Shown here: one piece after another, positions 1 through 7,229 of the stretch
Numbering within the stretch: the stretch's first letter is position 1
How the letters are laid out: each line of letters starts with the position of its first letter
Source: JAOABV01 sp964473505
Lineage (GTDB): Bacteria; Hydrothermota; Tepidihabitantia; Tepidihabitantales; CAIPLT01
Direction: 5' to 3'
Length of the DNA stretch: 11,531 nucleotides
NCBI GenBank assembly: GCA_964473505.1
Contig: CAYYPG010000067.1
Location: forward strand, 1-11,531
Program-made: the position numbers and the translations under genes
Notes under the pieces: generated by a model
Database searches by the model: none
Seen by the model: the letters and a program-made list of their open reading frames with translations, nothing else
Told to the model about the DNA's origin: nothing

Positions 1-20
1 TTCAAATCTCGCAAGAACCG
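1..20 (+). tRNA. 3' end of a tRNA gene, cut by the window edge
   Basis: The window opens with TTCAAAT, which fits the T-loop consensus (TTCRANY). It is followed by CTCGC as the 3' side of a five-base T-stem, then seven bases AAGAACC as the 3' acceptor strand, and G as the discriminator base. No CCA is encoded. If this is right, the missing part should begin GGTTCTT and carry GCGAG or GCGGG before the T-loop. The anticodon is outside the window, so the amino acid cannot be told. The match rests on 20 bases, so it is a moderate call. Confidence 0.45.
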
Positions 21-372
21 AAAATTAAGTTCAGGACAACAAAACAAAAAGGAACTTTTGCATAACCTTCTTATTCTAAGTAGTAAATTTGAAAAACCAA
101 ACAGATGAACCATATCAAACAATATAACCGACAAGTTAAATACTTGGAGGATATTTTGCTAATTGAATTCTTTAATAACAGTTCAACCAGCGTTTTTTTG
201 TTTCGGCATTGATTTTATGCTGATAGTTAAAACATATAAAGGAATAGATTAGAAAGTATATAAAGATTTAGAAGTAAATATATCTTTCATTAACCAGGGC
301 TACTTTTTTGTATCTCAAACCAATTATTCAGTACTTTTTATGTTAGAATAATTAATACAATTTAATAACATT
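21..372. other. AT-rich spacer between the tRNA tail and ftsY
   Basis: I see no supported gene here. The spacer lies downstream of ftsY and contains a probable decayed copy of the ftsY 3' end (about 160-226, listed separately). No GC-rich hairpin followed by a T-run is visible on either strand, so where ftsY transcription ends is unknown. Confidence 0.5.
160..226 (-). repeat. Probable decayed copy of the ftsY 3' end
   Basis: TTTAATAACA at 171-180 is identical to 361-370, just beyond the ftsY stop. The surrounding 31 bases align to the real region at roughly 22 positions. About 45 bases further in, GATT...TGATAG (211-226) matches the end of the ftsY coding sequence near 410-427. Between these points there are gaps. 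The arrangement mirrors the clearer copies seen at smc and rfbB, but this copy is older and less certain. Confidence 0.4.
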
Positions 373-1239
373 TTAATCATTTGCAAGTAATGCGCGGAAA
401 AATTCATCAGGATTAAATTCGTTGATAGCGTCTTCTGTCTCGCCAAAGCCGATATATCTTATGGGTAAAGTGAGTTCTAAAGCAACCGGAATTACAACTC
501 CACCTTTAGCAGTACCATCTAATTTAGTAATAATCACACCAGTTAAGTTTAATTCTTGATGAAAGGTGCGGGCTTGAACAATTCCATTCTGACCCACAGT
601 GGCATCTAAAATTAACCAAATTTCATCCGGAGCATCGTGCCGAAATTTTTGACATACCCGTTTTATTTTTTTACACTCCTCCATCAGGTCTTTACGCGTG
701 TGTAAGCGGCCAGCAGTATCAATTAAGACAATATCGAATTTAGCCGCTTGGGCTTTTTGGATGGCGTCAAAAACAACCGCACCTGCATCTTGGCCTTTTT
801 CAGAAAAAACAATATTAACGCCAACGCGCTCTGCCCAAATTTTCAATTGTTGTGCCGCAGCATCGCGATAGGTGTCCGATGCGGAAATAATGACCTTTTT
901 GCCTTGTTTCTGCCAAAGATGACCTAATTTAGCGATGGTCGTTGTCTTGCCGGACCCAGGAACACCAACAATCATTATAATCTGTAACGGATGCGATGGG
1001 GTTTTAATTGGCGAATATGTTTTTATAAGAATTTCTTTAATAATTTCGCTTAGGGCTTGTTGATAATTGGACGGTGCTTGGGATTTAAGTCTATTAATAA
1101 TATATTGAGTACTGGATATACCAATATCAGCACTCAATAAAATTGCTTCTAATGCTTCAAGATTTTCAGCATTGATTGCACCTTGAAAAATTTGTCGGGT
1201 TTTTTTAAGCGTATTTTTTAAGAGTTGAAATAAAGACAT
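373..1239 (-). CDS. ftsY: Signal recognition particle receptor FtsY
   Basis: FtsY is the membrane-side SRP GTPase. It pairs with Ffh to hand ribosome-nascent chain complexes to the Sec translocon. The 288-residue protein is an NG-only form without the acidic A domain seen in E. coli. A helical N domain covers about residues 1-80. G-domain motifs follow in order: P-loop GVPGSGKTT (92-100), DTYRDAAAQQL (122-132), DTAGR (174-178), TKLDGTAKGG (238-247) and the closing GFGETEDAI (264-272). The P-loop has Pro where many FtsY have Asn. The ATG at 1239 is preceded only by AT-rich sequence with no Shine-Dalgarno match. The gene lies downstream of smc in the same direction, a frequent bacterial arrangement. 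Its 5' end is repeated twice in the upstream spacer. Confidence 0.96.
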   Translation of the reverse strand: MSLFQLLKNTLKKTRQIFQGAINAENLEALEAILLSADIGISSTQYIINRLKSQAPSNYQQALSEIIKEILIKTYSPIKTPSHPLQIIMIVGVPGSGKTTTIAKLGHLWQKQGKKVIISASDTYRDAAAQQLKIWAERVGVNIVFSEKGQDAGAVVFDAIQKAQAAKFDIVLIDTAGRLHTRKDLMEECKKIKRVCQKFRHDAPDEIWLILDATVGQNGIVQARTFHQELNLTGVIITKLDGTAKGGVVIPVALELTLPIRYIGFGETEDAINEFNPDEFFRALLAND

Positions 1240-1430
1240 ATTATTTTAACTAATTGAAGTTTTGTGATACAATATTGATTGCATCCTGAAATAAGGACAT
1301 ATTATTTTAACCAACTGAAGTTTTGTGATACGATATTGATTGCACCTTGAGAAAAAGTTGCCGGGTTTTTAAGAGTTGTAATAAGGACATATTAAATTTT
1401 AACTAATTTAAGTTTTATGATACGATAATA
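1171..1430 (-). repeat. Three direct copies of the ftsY 5' end and leader
   Basis: Copy A (1171-1273) is the real ftsY start. Copy B (1274-1334) and copy C (1335 to about 1430) lie upstream of it. All share the ATTGATTGCA block, the ATAARGACAT block holding the start codon, and TTTTRTGATAC. The ATGs fall at 1239, 1300 and 1390. On the minus strand copy B reads MSLFQDAINIVSQNFN then stop (1300-1250). It has lost the codons between FtsY residues 5 and 20. Copy C begins MSLLQLLKTRQLF (1390-1307); relative to FtsY it lacks four codons in frame and then shifts frame. The reading frames are therefore broken, but start codons and leaders persist. Confidence 0.9.
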
Positions 1431-1596
1431 GTTTTTTTATCAGTGATAATGGAGAAAAATTGCAAATAGAGACAACCCAAACCAAAATATTTAATGACTT
1501 GATGAGCATTGTCCGGATAATAACAATTCCATTGGTACTGCAATATCAAACACTTTTGAAATATATTGAGATAACTTTGGTTATGTCAATTTCAAG
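1431..1596. other. Middle of the smc-ftsY spacer
   Basis: AT-rich sequence without a supported gene. A plus-strand frame is open across it but resembles nothing I recognise. No terminator-like hairpin is visible between the two genes. Confidence 0.4.
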
Positions 1597-1697
1597 AGTG
1601 ATAACATCTCATTAATGTATTATTTAGTTTGAAGTATCTTAAAGTGTACAAAGTCAATTGGCGAACATTAGACTTCTTCTGATATACTGGCGACATA
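1597..1697 (-). pseudogene. Decayed tandem copy of the smc 3' end
   Basis: This segment is followed directly by the true smc 3' end, with a period of about 101 bases. ACTTCTTCTG at 1672 is identical to 1775, and the TATTTAG/TTTGAAG blocks at 1621 match those at 1721. In minus-strand translation the ghost reads SEEV, stop, CSPIDF, then VHFKILQT, then stop. The real C-terminus reads TEEVGVSKIVS then VRFKDLQT. Without gaps about 11 of 22 positions agree. The in-frame stops show it is not functional coding sequence. Confidence 0.82.
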
Positions 1698-1706
1698 TGA
1701 TTATAA

Positions 1707-4700
1707 TTATTGTTGTTTATTATTTAAGGTTTGAAGATCTTTGAAACGTACGGAAACGATTTTAGATACTCCAACTTCTTCTGTTGTGACACCAATAACC
1801 GCAGCCGCTGCTTCAATGGTCAGACGGTTATGGGTGATAATTATCACTTGGGTTGTTTCCGAAATCCGTTTTAAGAATTGGGTGAACCGTTTAACATTAG
1901 CATCGTCTAACGGAGCGTCAACTTCATCCATAAAACAGAAGGGAGCGGGTTTGATGTCATAAAACGCGAATAAGAGCGAAAGGGCTAAAAGGGCTTTTTC
2001 ACCATCGGATAATTGGTCAAGCCGCTTCGGTGTTTTTCCTCGAGGTTGTGCAATAATTTTTATCTCGGATTGTAAAGGATTAGTTTGTGATTCTAAAATT
2101 AGGTCGGCTTCACCTTCAAGAAAAATTTCCTTAAATATTCTTTGAAAACTTACCCGCACCGCATTATAGGTTTCTAAAAACATCTGCTGGGCACGTTGGG
2201 TTAAGGCTTGTAATGCTTGGGTGAGATTCTCTTGAGATGTCACAACATCTGTCCGTTGGCTAATTAATTTGTCAAGTTCGGCTTTTTCCTTTTCATATTC
2301 TTCGCGGGCTAAAGGGTTAACCCTACCAATCAACTCAATTTTTTTCTGTATTGCCAGCAAACGATTTTGCACAGTTTCTAAAGATATCGGTGGGGTTAAA
2401 GGAGTTTGTAAGATTGCAATGCCGTTCGGTAATAACGAACGGGCTTGTTGTTCAATTTCCTGTCGCTTGCGTTCAATTTCATATTTCTTAAATAACTGCT
2501 CATTGATTTTCTGCTTTTGATTGCCTTCGGCTATACGCAATTCTTGGAGTTTTGTCTCTAAGGCATCGTATTCTTGAGTTAAAGTGTCTTGAGACAATTC
2601 TTCCCACTGTTTTTTTAGCCCGGTTAATTTTTTATTGAGTTCAATTACCTGTTGATGTAATTCATTCTCTTCATTCCGCAGGTTGGCTAATACTTGGTTG
2701 ATTTTTTCATTTTCGGCCGATACGGAATCTTTACGTAATTCTTGTCGCGTGATTTCATCTTTGAGAAAATCTAATTCGGCGCGAATTTGAATTAGTTCTT
2801 CGCGTTGCTTAGCCAAGTCGAATAACATATTGCCCGCAATTTCTAAATTCTGTTTGACAATTTTCTTTTTCTCGCCAACGAATTGTGATTTCTGATTGAT
2901 TTCGGCTTGGATGCGAGTGCGATTGACTTCTTGGATTTGTTTCTCCTGTTTTTGCGACTGTAATTGTTGTTCCAATTCGATTTTCTTATACTCAATAATC
3001 TCTTTTTCTTTATGGAGTTCCTGAAGTTTTTCTGACAACTCCGCACTTAATTTTTGAGCACTGACTTTACCCGGAATAATCAATAGTCCGTTATGAAATA
3101 GCGCAATACCTGATGGAGTTACAAAAGAACAATGAAGATATTGCGGATAGTAAGTTAAGATTTGCGACCAGTCATCAACAATAAAAAATGAGTCGAGAAT
3201 TGACTTGATGAAATCAGGTAGTTCGGCTTTGAATGTTATTAGTTCGTTTAATTTGGGCAGTTGGGGAACTTTTATGGGACGATTTATCTCGGGAAGGCGA
3301 GATGACTGCAATATCATAACTAATTCTTTTTGGGGAGGTAGTTCATCAATACAGAGTTGGTCAATCGCATTAATAATAATGGCTTCAGAAATTCCCAAAA
3401 GCACAGAGTCGAGCGCTGGTTTATATTCAGCAGGAATGGTTATTAGGTCTTTGAGTGCACCAACAAAATTCGGTCCCAATTTCTCTTTTAATTGAATTTT
3501 ATCTTGGTCGGTTAAGGGTGTGATAAACTTAGTATCGCTAGTCTGGGCAAGGGAAAGTGCAACTATTGAGTCTTGCAGGGTTTCTTGATAGCGGGATAAA
3601 CTTTCTAATTTTGTTTCGGTTGCGGTGATTTCAGCGTTTAGGGTTGAGAGTCGATAATTAATCTGCTTTTCTTGTTCTTGGAGTTGTTCTAAGGATAATG
3701 ATTCGGTAAATATCTCTTGTTCTAAAATTTTAGTCTGTTTCCGCAGTTCGTTTAACTCCTGTTCTTTGGTCGTCAACAATTCTTGAGCTTTAGTTAGATA
3801 TTGACTTTTTGTCTCATATTTCTTCTTATTGGCGGATAGGTTTTCAATCATGAGTGTGTCTGATTGAATTCGTAATTGTTGTTCTTTAAGATAATTTTGT
3901 TTGTCTTGATTGGCTTTTATCCGCTCTTCACATTTAATTAACTCTTCGCGAATTATTTCAATTTCTTTTTGCAGGTTTTGACGGTGTAATTCTTTTTCGG
4001 CTAAGGTGGATTTGAGTACTGCGCGGCGCGATTCCAATTCTTTAAGCTTCATCGTGAGCGTACTTTCTTCTTGTCGAAGTTTTTCCACCACTTCGTTAAT
4101 CATCTGTTCAGCCGTAGAAATTTTTTCGTATTCAAATTTCAGAAGTTGGCATTGGAGTTCTCGTTCTTGTTGTTTGGTGCGTTCAAATGCCATTAACCGA
4201 TAAGCCTGCCGTTTCAGACTGCGGGTGATGCGTTCTCGCTCTTGTATAATATCATTAATCCGGAGTAAATCATCGGTTGTAAGTTTCAGTTTGCGTTCAA
4301 TTTCATTTTTGCGTTCTTCATAAAAAGCAAGGCCTGCGGCTTCAATGAATAAATCTTTTAGATTAGAACTGATGATTTGTCGCATTTTGGGTAAATCGAA
4401 TATCGAATAAGCATGTCCTGACCCGCCACCACTGGTAAGTAAATCTTGAATATCTTTTAATTTACAAGGTTTGCGATTGATAAAGAACTCAGACTCACCG
4501 GAACGAAAGAACCGGCGTTTGATTTCAATTTCTGAGGAGGTGGACAATGAGGGTACCGGCGCCGGATTATTGTTTTGAGTAGGAAGAGGATTATCATTTT
4601 GTAAGACCAGGACAACTTCAGCATAATTTATTGGTGCATATTTGGTGTTTCCTGAAAAGATTAGGTCTTCAGTTTTTGTACATCGCATCTGTGAATAACT

Positions 4701-4853
4701 GGTTTCGCCCATTACCCAACGTAAGCCATCTAATATATTAGACTTACCGCAGCCATTGGGTCCAATAATTGCGTTAATCGTTGGTTCAAATGTGATCGTA
4801 GTCTTTTCAGGAAAAGATTTAAAGCCGTTAAGAATTAGTTGTTTAATCCGCAT
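1707..4853 (-). CDS. smc: Chromosome segregation/condensation ATPase SMC
   Basis: SMC dimers with kleisin partners (ScpA/ScpB, not in this window) extrude and organise chromosomal DNA. The 1048-residue protein shows the full architecture: N-terminal head with Walker A GPNGCGKS (31-38), a long coiled-coil arm (about 165-450), a hinge domain (about 455-600, starting near GPNFVGALKDLI), the returning coil (about 600-880), and the C-terminal head. That head has signature LSDGE (948-952), Walker B FMDEVDAPLDD (about 974-984) and the switch histidine in ITHNR. It is somewhat shorter than the usual 1150-1200 residues. The signature has Asp in place of the second Gly of LSGGE. The ATG at 4853 gives the standard MRIKQLILNGFKSF start. 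There is no clear Shine-Dalgarno. Both ends of the gene have decayed duplicates in the adjoining spacers. Confidence 0.97.
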   Translation of the reverse strand: MRIKQLILNGFKSFPEKTTITFEPTINAIIGPNGCGKSNILDGLRWVMGETSYSQMRCTKTEDLIFSGNTKYAPINYAEVVLVLQNDNPLPTQNNNPAPVPSLSTSSEIEIKRRFFRSGESEFFINRKPCKLKDIQDLLTSGGGSGHAYSIFDLPKMRQIISSNLKDLFIEAAGLAFYEERKNEIERKLKLTTDDLLRINDIIQERERITRSLKRQAYRLMAFERTKQQERELQCQLLKFEYEKISTAEQMINEVVEKLRQEESTLTMKLKELESRRAVLKSTLAEKELHRQNLQKEIEIIREELIKCEERIKANQDKQNYLKEQQLRIQSDTLMIENLSANKKKYETKSQYLTKAQELLTTKEQELNELRKQTKILEQEIFTESLSLEQLQEQEKQINYRLSTLNAEITATETKLESLSRYQETLQDSIVALSLAQTSDTKFITPLTDQDKIQLKEKLGPNFVGALKDLITIPAEYKPALDSVLLGISEAIIINAIDQLCIDELPPQKELVMILQSSRLPEINRPIKVPQLPKLNELITFKAELPDFIKSILDSFFIVDDWSQILTYYPQYLHCSFVTPSGIALFHNGLLIIPGKVSAQKLSAELSEKLQELHKEKEIIEYKKIELEQQLQSQKQEKQIQEVNRTRIQAEINQKSQFVGEKKKIVKQNLEIAGNMLFDLAKQREELIQIRAELDFLKDEITRQELRKDSVSAENEKINQVLANLRNEENELHQQVIELNKKLTGLKKQWEELSQDTLTQEYDALETKLQELRIAEGNQKQKINEQLFKKYEIERKRQEIEQQARSLLPNGIAILQTPLTPPISLETVQNRLLAIQKKIELIGRVNPLAREEYEKEKAELDKLISQRTDVVTSQENLTQALQALTQRAQQMFLETYNAVRVSFQRIFKEIFLEGEADLILESQTNPLQSEIKIIAQPRGKTPKRLDQLSDGEKALLALSLLFAFYDIKPAPFCFMDEVDAPLDDANVKRFTQFLKRISETTQVIIITHNRLTIEAAAAVIGVTTEEVGVSKIVSVRFKDLQTLNNKQQ

Positions 4854-5087
4854 AGTTTAGACTTCTCGAACTGTTAAGGTCATAAAAGTTACCTGCTTAA
4901 CGCGCAGTACTGAACTTGCTTAAATCCCTAATCACATTAAGAGTTAATTGTCTAATACGCATAAACTAAATATTTCACCGAAATATAATGATTAATTTTT
5001 GCGAATCGTTAGGCATTTAGAGTAGAATACAGAATTGTAATATATTTGTCAATATGGAAAATGTTGTTATAATTTTTTCTTTTAGTG
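4854..5087. other. AT-rich spacer upstream of smc
   Basis: Apart from the ghost smc start listed separately (4897-4980), I see no gene here. No strong promoter for smc could be fixed by eye, and no terminator hairpin was found downstream of trxB. Confidence 0.4.
4897..4980 (-). pseudogene. Decayed duplicate of the smc 5' end
   Basis: A minus-strand ATG at 4962, 109 bases upstream of the real smc start, opens a 21-codon frame that stops at 4897-4899. It begins MRIRQLTLN, against MRIKQLILN in SMC. The first 27 nucleotides agree at about 22 positions. Similarity fades after codon 14 and the frame ends early. The bases just upstream of the ATG also resemble the real leader. It looks like a local duplication that kept its start codon. 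Whether it is translated is unknown. Confidence 0.78.
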
Positions 5088-5240
5088 TTAGTTTTTAGTT
5101 TGGTTCGTATGTAAATGTTCTTTTAGCCAAGAAAATGGTTGGTAAGTAGTTTTTAAACTCTCTTCGATGGAAAAAGTTTTTTTGTTTCAAAAATAGTATT
5201 ATGTCCTTTGGGAACATTGACAAATTCTGTTTGTTGAAAC
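5088..5240 (-). pseudogene. Possible remnant of a gene C-terminus between trxB and smc
   Basis: On the minus strand a frame after a TGA at 5187-5189 gives 32 codons ending at the TAA at 5088-5090. It contains SIEESLKTTY and SWLKEHL. The pattern S-[IL]-E-E-x-L-K-x-T-Y...W-x-K-E is like the C-terminal helix of extended short-chain dehydrogenases (NAD-sugar epimerases/dehydratases). The upstream piece TEFVNVPKGHNTIFETKK continues it in the neighbouring frame. The two join if one base was lost from the A7 run (5177-5183 as T7 on the plus strand) or from the adjacent five-base run. No start codon is seen. It could be chance, or partly a decayed trxB 3' copy (GTT-x-AAA-x-CAT at about 5195-5215). 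Confidence 0.3.
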
Positions 5241-5246
5241 TTAAAA

Positions 5247-6158
5247 CTATTTATGTAGAAATTTATAAACTTCGTACGCGGCTAAAGCACCATCACCAAC
5301 TGCGGTTGCAATCTGGCGAAGGGATTTTTTGCGGACATCGCCAATTGCCCATATTCCAGGAATATTAGTACTTAAATTCTCATCGGTAATGATATAACCG
5401 TTCTCGTCTACGGCGACAAGTGATTTAACAAAGTCGCTGTTAGGCATAAATCCGATATAGACAAAGACACCATTAACTGGTAATTCTTGTATTTGATTGG
5501 TAAGAACATTTTTGATTTTTAGTGCCTCCACTTTGTATTCACCGACAATTTGGTCAACGACGCTATTGAGAACAAGTATAATATTGGGGATATTTTTTAT
5601 GCGGTCTTGGAGAATTTTGCTAGCACGAAATTCGCTTCGACGATGGATAATATAGACTTTTGAGGCTAAACTTGCGAGATAGATACTTTCGGCTAATGCC
5701 GAATCGCCACCCCCAATCACCGCAACGATTCTATCCTTAAAAAATGGCCCATCACATATTGCACAATAGGATAGTCCTTTTCCAACATAAAAATCAGCAT
5801 TGGCAACTGGTAATTTTTGCGGTGTATTGCCGGTGGCAATAATTATTGCTGACGCAGAGTAATTTTGATATGGAGTAACGCAGATTTTTCCGTCGGGTTT
5901 TAGATTTATTGCTTGAACTTCAGCGGTAATAATTTCGGCACCAAACTTTTTGGTTTGCTGTTCCATTGCATTTATCAAATCAATGCCTGAGATTTCGTCG
6001 GCAAAACCAGGATAGTTCTCAATCCGATAGGTTTTGATTGCTTGACCTCCGGGTATCAGTTTTTCAATAATCAAAGTCTTTAGGCCAAAACGAGCACAAT
6101 ACATTCCAGCGGTTAAGCCTGCTGGACCGGCTCCGATGATAATAACATCTTGTATCAT
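5247..6158 (-). CDS. trxB: Thioredoxin-disulfide reductase
   Basis: A flavoprotein that passes electrons from NADPH through FAD and a redox-active disulfide to thioredoxin in the cytoplasm. The 303-residue length is typical of low-molecular-weight bacterial TrxB. The FAD-binding GxGxxG is IIGAGPAGL (7-15). The active-site pair is C132-A-I-C135 followed by DGPF. The NADPH site is VIGGGDSA (147-154) with HRRSEFRA downstream (172-179). The C-terminal FAD motif is GIWAIGDV, followed by the QIATAVGDGALAA segment. The usual CATC is CAIC here, a conservative change. The ATG at 6158 gives MIQDVIIIGAG and has no Shine-Dalgarno. No thioredoxin gene lies in the window. The gene is isolated from its neighbours by spacers of about 390 and 600 bases. 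Confidence 0.95.
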   Translation of the reverse strand: MIQDVIIIGAGPAGLTAGMYCARFGLKTLIIEKLIPGGQAIKTYRIENYPGFADEISGIDLINAMEQQTKKFGAEIITAEVQAINLKPDGKICVTPYQNYSASAIIIATGNTPQKLPVANADFYVGKGLSYCAICDGPFFKDRIVAVIGGGDSALAESIYLASLASKVYIIHRRSEFRASKILQDRIKNIPNIILVLNSVVDQIVGEYKVEALKIKNVLTNQIQELPVNGVFVYIGFMPNSDFVKSLVAVDENGYIITDENLSTNIPGIWAIGDVRKKSLRQIATAVGDGALAAYEVYKFLHK

Positions 6159-6208
6159 GGGTTTATGATTTATAAATAAGTTTTAATGTCTTTAGGATTT
6201 TTATTTCT
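6159..6208. other. trxB leader
   Basis: AT-rich leader with no visible Shine-Dalgarno. It may be the first, most diverged member of the adjacent repeat series. On the plus strand, the TATCATGGGT around the trxB start codon and the TTTAGGATTTTTATTTCTCTTAT stretch that follows resemble the ATACATTGGT and TTTAGGCTTT...CTTAT blocks of the repeat units. Confidence 0.3.
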
Positions 6209-6620
6209 CTTATCAGTAAGCGATTTCGGTTTTGAATGTTTTGAGCACTCGTACATTTTACCTGATACATTGGTATTTGATGTTTTAGGCTTTGATTTGC
6301 TTATGTTTAATTAATCTTAGTCTATGAATGTTTAGAATACTCATACATATTATCTGATACATTGGTATTGATATTTTTAGGCTTTATTTTTCTTATGTTT
6401 AATTGATCTCGGTTTATGAATGTTTAGAACACTCATACATTTTATCGGGTACATTGGTTTTTAAGGCATTTTTTGGTTTTCTTATGGTTGGATTGATATT
6501 TGTTTTAATTGTTTTGAGCCATCTTTTTTTTATCTCTAATTCTTTTTATGTACGCTTTGATTCTTTAATGGAATTGATATTTGTTTTGGTTATTTCGAAG
6601 GGCCATTTGATAAAATGTTA
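6209..6620. repeat. Five degenerate tandem repeats of about 81-92 bp upstream of trxB
   Basis: Units start at CTTAT: 6209-6299, 6300-6391, 6392-6480, then weaker units from 6481 and about 6562. The first three share TGAATGTTT, CTCRTACAT, GATACATTGGT and TTTTAGGCTTT. The last two share GATTGATATTTGTTTT, with a period of 81. Similarity is highest in the middle and fades toward nusB. On the minus strand each clear unit carries an ATG (for example MYQIICMSIL in unit 2). A link to the trxB start (MIQDVII) is possible but weak. There are no unique spacers, so it is not a CRISPR. Confidence 0.85.
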
Positions 6621-6759
6621 AATGTAATATGTAATGAAAGAGTGTTCTAAAAAGTCAAAATGTCTCGAAACCCTATCCAATCGATGTTATCTCATACCTC
6701 AAAAACATTACTTGGTAATTACGGTATTTTACTGTTTGTCATCTAAAGCAATAGGTAAT
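6621..6759. other. Spacer downstream of nusB
   Basis: No gene is supported. At 6714-6743 a block beginning GGTAATT, followed by a partial match ending TTTGT, resembles the nusB 3' end (6754-6783) with a 40-base offset. This fits the duplicated-gene-end pattern but is short and AT-rich, so it is tentative. No intrinsic terminator is visible. Confidence 0.3.
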
Positions 6760-7206
6760 TCAATGATTCTCGTTTTGTGATTTCTTTTGAAGATTATCTT
6801 TATAGATTGCATCCAGAATACCGTTGACAAAACGGCTCGAGTCATCGCTGGCGTATTTCTTAGCAATTTCGATTGCTTCATTAATCACTACTTTATAAGG
6901 GATTTCGGGAAAATACATTAATTCAGTACTGGCAACGCGTAAAATTGCTCGGTCGATTAAGGATAAGCGGGAAAAAGACCAATGTTTAAGATGTTTTTTG
7001 ATGATTTCGTCGATAGTTGATAAGTTCTGGATCGTGGTTTTTACTAAATTTTGAAAGTAACCATATCCTTGTGGTGACAAGTTTTTGCGAGTTTTTATTT
7101 CTTCAGTTGTTTTTTCAATGGGTTCGTTAACAATGTCATATCGGTAGAGAACTTCAACTGCTGATTCTCGTGCTCGACGGCGTTGGGTTATCATATTGAG
7201 TGGCAC
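6760..7206 (-). CDS. nusB: Transcription antitermination factor NusB
   Basis: NusB binds boxA RNA together with NusE (S10) and supports antitermination and folding of rRNA transcripts. The all-helical family is recognised by an N-terminal Arg-rich segment (RRRARESAVEVLYRYD), the central HLKHWSFSRLSLIDRAILRVA stretch and the C-terminal VVINEAIEIAKKY...RFVNGILDAI. The longest frame starts with GTG at 7206 (148 residues). The ATG at 7194 (144 residues, MITQRRR) is the more likely start by family alignment. Neither has a Shine-Dalgarno. The gap to ribH is only 23 bases, so the two genes are probably co-transcribed. The ribBA-ribH-nusB order is common in bacteria. Confidence 0.93.
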   Translation of the reverse strand: MPLNMITQRRRARESAVEVLYRYDIVNEPIEKTTEEIKTRKNLSPQGYGYFQNLVKTTIQNLSTIDEIIKKHLKHWSFSRLSLIDRAILRVASTELMYFPEIPYKVVINEAIEIAKKYASDDSSRFVNGILDAIYKDNLQKKSQNENH

Positions 7207-7229
7207 AATTAAGTCTATATAATCTGAGA

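Noticed and set aside
156..212. Plus-strand 18-codon frame with GGAGG before a TTG
   Set aside because: Too short, no conservation visible, and it overlaps the probable ftsY 3' copy.
300..372. Intrinsic terminator after ftsY
   Set aside because: T-runs occur but no GC-rich stem precedes them in the direction of transcription; the same was true after nusB, trxB and rfbB.
1460..1615. Plus-strand frame of 51 codons starting TTG with GGAG five bases upstream
   Set aside because: Unrecognised, on the strand opposite to its neighbours, overlaps the ghost smc end, and such lengths are common by chance in AT-rich DNA.
6209..6480. CRISPR array
   Set aside because: The units are contiguous ~90 bp repeats with no unique spacers and no palindromic core.
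6403..6621. Plus-strand 72-codon hydrophobic frame
   Set aside because: It lies wholly inside the T-rich tandem repeats upstream of trxB; the hydrophobic look follows from T-rich codons, and it has no Shine-Dalgarno.
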